From Candidatus Moraniibacteriota bacterium (lineage in GTDB: Bacteria > Patescibacteriota > Minisyncoccia > Moranbacterales > UBA2206): a stretch of 13,462 nucleotides of DNA. The position numbers were made by a program, and so were the translations under genes. The notes under the pieces are model-generated. The model made no database searches. It had not been told where the DNA came from and saw nothing but the letters and a program-made list of their open reading frames with translations. Below, piece after piece: positions 13,043 through 13,462 of the stretch (position 1 is the stretch's first letter; each line of letters opens with the position of its first letter). The stretch covers positions 1 to 13,462 of the forward strand of contig DAIEIZ010000041.1 of assembly GCA_027351145.1 (NCBI GenBank), read 5' to 3'.

Positions 13043-13315
13043 ATGCCAATTAAAAAAGCAGCTAAGAAGTATGTACGGGTAACAGAGCGGAAAACTGAAA
13101 AAAACCGCAAAATCAAAGGTGCCTTTCGTAGCGCAATGAAATATGCCAAGGAAGCGCTTGTGAAAGCTGACGGAGCAAAAGCGACTGAGTATCTCAAAAA
13201 ATCCATCAAAGCTCTCGATAAGGCTGTGGAAAAAAATGTGTTGCATAAAAATACGGCAGCTAGAAAAAAGTCACGATTGAACAAGGCTGTGAAAGCGCTT
13301 GTGCTTAAAAAATAG
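13043..13315 (+). CDS. rpsT: 30S ribosomal protein S20
   Basis: S20 binds 16S rRNA (5' domain and helix 44) early in assembly of the small subunit. The protein has 90 residues (87 in E. coli) and the family's composition of nearly one quarter lysine plus alanine-rich helices. Visible: the N-terminal MPIKKAAKKYVRVTERKTEK with KNRKIKGAFRSAMK (20-33), which matches the R-N-x-x-x-K-S-x-x-R/K-T helix, and the C-terminal signature KNVLHKNTAARKKSRLNKAV (64-83), which matches the family's G-x-I-H-K-N-x-A-x-R-K-x-S-R-L motif. The start has only A-rich sequence before it (TTTAGAAAAAAGTTT). It follows tsaE and ends just before a strong hairpin terminator. Confidence 0.97.
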   Translation: MPIKKAAKKYVRVTERKTEKNRKIKGAFRSAMKYAKEALVKADGAKATEYLKKSIKALDKAVEKNVLHKNTAARKKSRLNKAVKALVLKK

Positions 13316-13333
13316 GTTTTCTTGTTTTGAGAT

Positions 13334-13367
13334 AAAAAAACCATCCTGTAAATTAGGGTGGTTTTTG
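13334..13367 (+). terminator. intrinsic terminator after rpsT, probably bidirectional
   Basis: AAACCATCC and GGGTGGTTT form a 9-bp stem (one T-G pair) around a 9-base loop, followed by a T-run (13362-13366). An A-run precedes the stem (13334-13340), so the same hairpin also works on the minus strand for the gene converging from the right edge. Confidence 0.85.
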
Positions 13368-13406
13368 TTTGGCATGAAATGTTTTTGGATGGCAATGGGG
13401 TTGTTT

Positions 13407-13462
13407 TTACAGCTCAACAATAAATTTATCCAAAGAAATCCTGATATCCGCTTGCCCGGTTT
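13407..13462 (-). CDS. 3' end of a convergent gene, unknown
   Basis: On the minus strand, one frame runs open from the window edge to a TAA at 13407-13409, ending TGQADIRISLDKFIVEL. The other minus-strand frame that is easy to read stops early. The peptide looks like a normal protein end (alternating strand residues, acidic finish), and its stop lies about 40 bases before the bidirectional terminator, as expected for a convergent gene. Eighteen codons are too few to name a family. Confidence 0.45.
   Translation of the reverse strand, partial: TGQADIRISLDKFIVEL

Noticed and set aside
1..13462. CRISPR arrays, tRNA or rRNA genes, transposases or phage genes.
   Set aside because: Looked for on both strands; no regularly spaced repeats, cloverleaf or rRNA sequence, or mobile-element protein is present.

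Overview
The window reads as a chromosomal segment of a low-GC, AT-rich bacterium, most likely of the Candidate Phyla Radiation (Patescibacteria, probably the Parcubacteria side). This is an inference from style: compact genes, divergent versions of core enzymes, a pilus ATPase duplicated inside one polypeptide, a secreted lamin-tail-domain protein, a PH-domain membrane protein, and almost no Shine-Dalgarno motifs before the starts. TGA serves as a stop (end of ispG), so the TGA=Gly code of Gracilibacteria/SR1 does not apply.

Layout. Positions 1-2071 hold a leftward block: ruvB, a two-helix membrane protein, a PH-domain membrane protein and the 5' end of a lamin-tail-domain protein. It is driven by a promoter at 2081-2109 that would give a nearly leaderless ruvB mRNA. 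The 2090-2357 gap has no gene on the minus strand but carries a very good rightward promoter and, after it, a sequence that folds into a long rod with G-U pairs only on the plus strand. I call this a candidate noncoding RNA. Positions 2358-5378 encode a 1006-residue protein with two complete PilB/GspE ATPase modules. Positions 5516-6646 encode a DHH-family protein whose metal-binding residues are largely replaced.

Positions 6829-11377 are a self-contained leftward operon for the MEP isoprenoid pathway: promoter, about 190-nt structured leader, dxr, ispD, ispF, ispE, ispG, terminator. These five genes cover all steps from DXP to HMBPP. dxs and ispH are not in the window. IspF and IspD both carry unusual changes at normally conserved positions.

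Positions 11432-12412 hold an unrecognised 217-residue protein preceded by two or three tiny ORFs, bracketed by a 15-bp direct repeat. A palindromic -10 element at 12447-12454 can serve both this leftward group and the rightward pair tsaE-rpsT (t6A tRNA modification ATPase and ribosomal protein S20). A terminator follows rpsT, and the last 56 bases hold the 3' end of a convergent gene.

The most interesting items are the candidate plus-strand RNA with a promoter overlapping that of ruvB, the tandem PilB, the apparently inactive DHH protein, and the small-ORF cluster between repeats.
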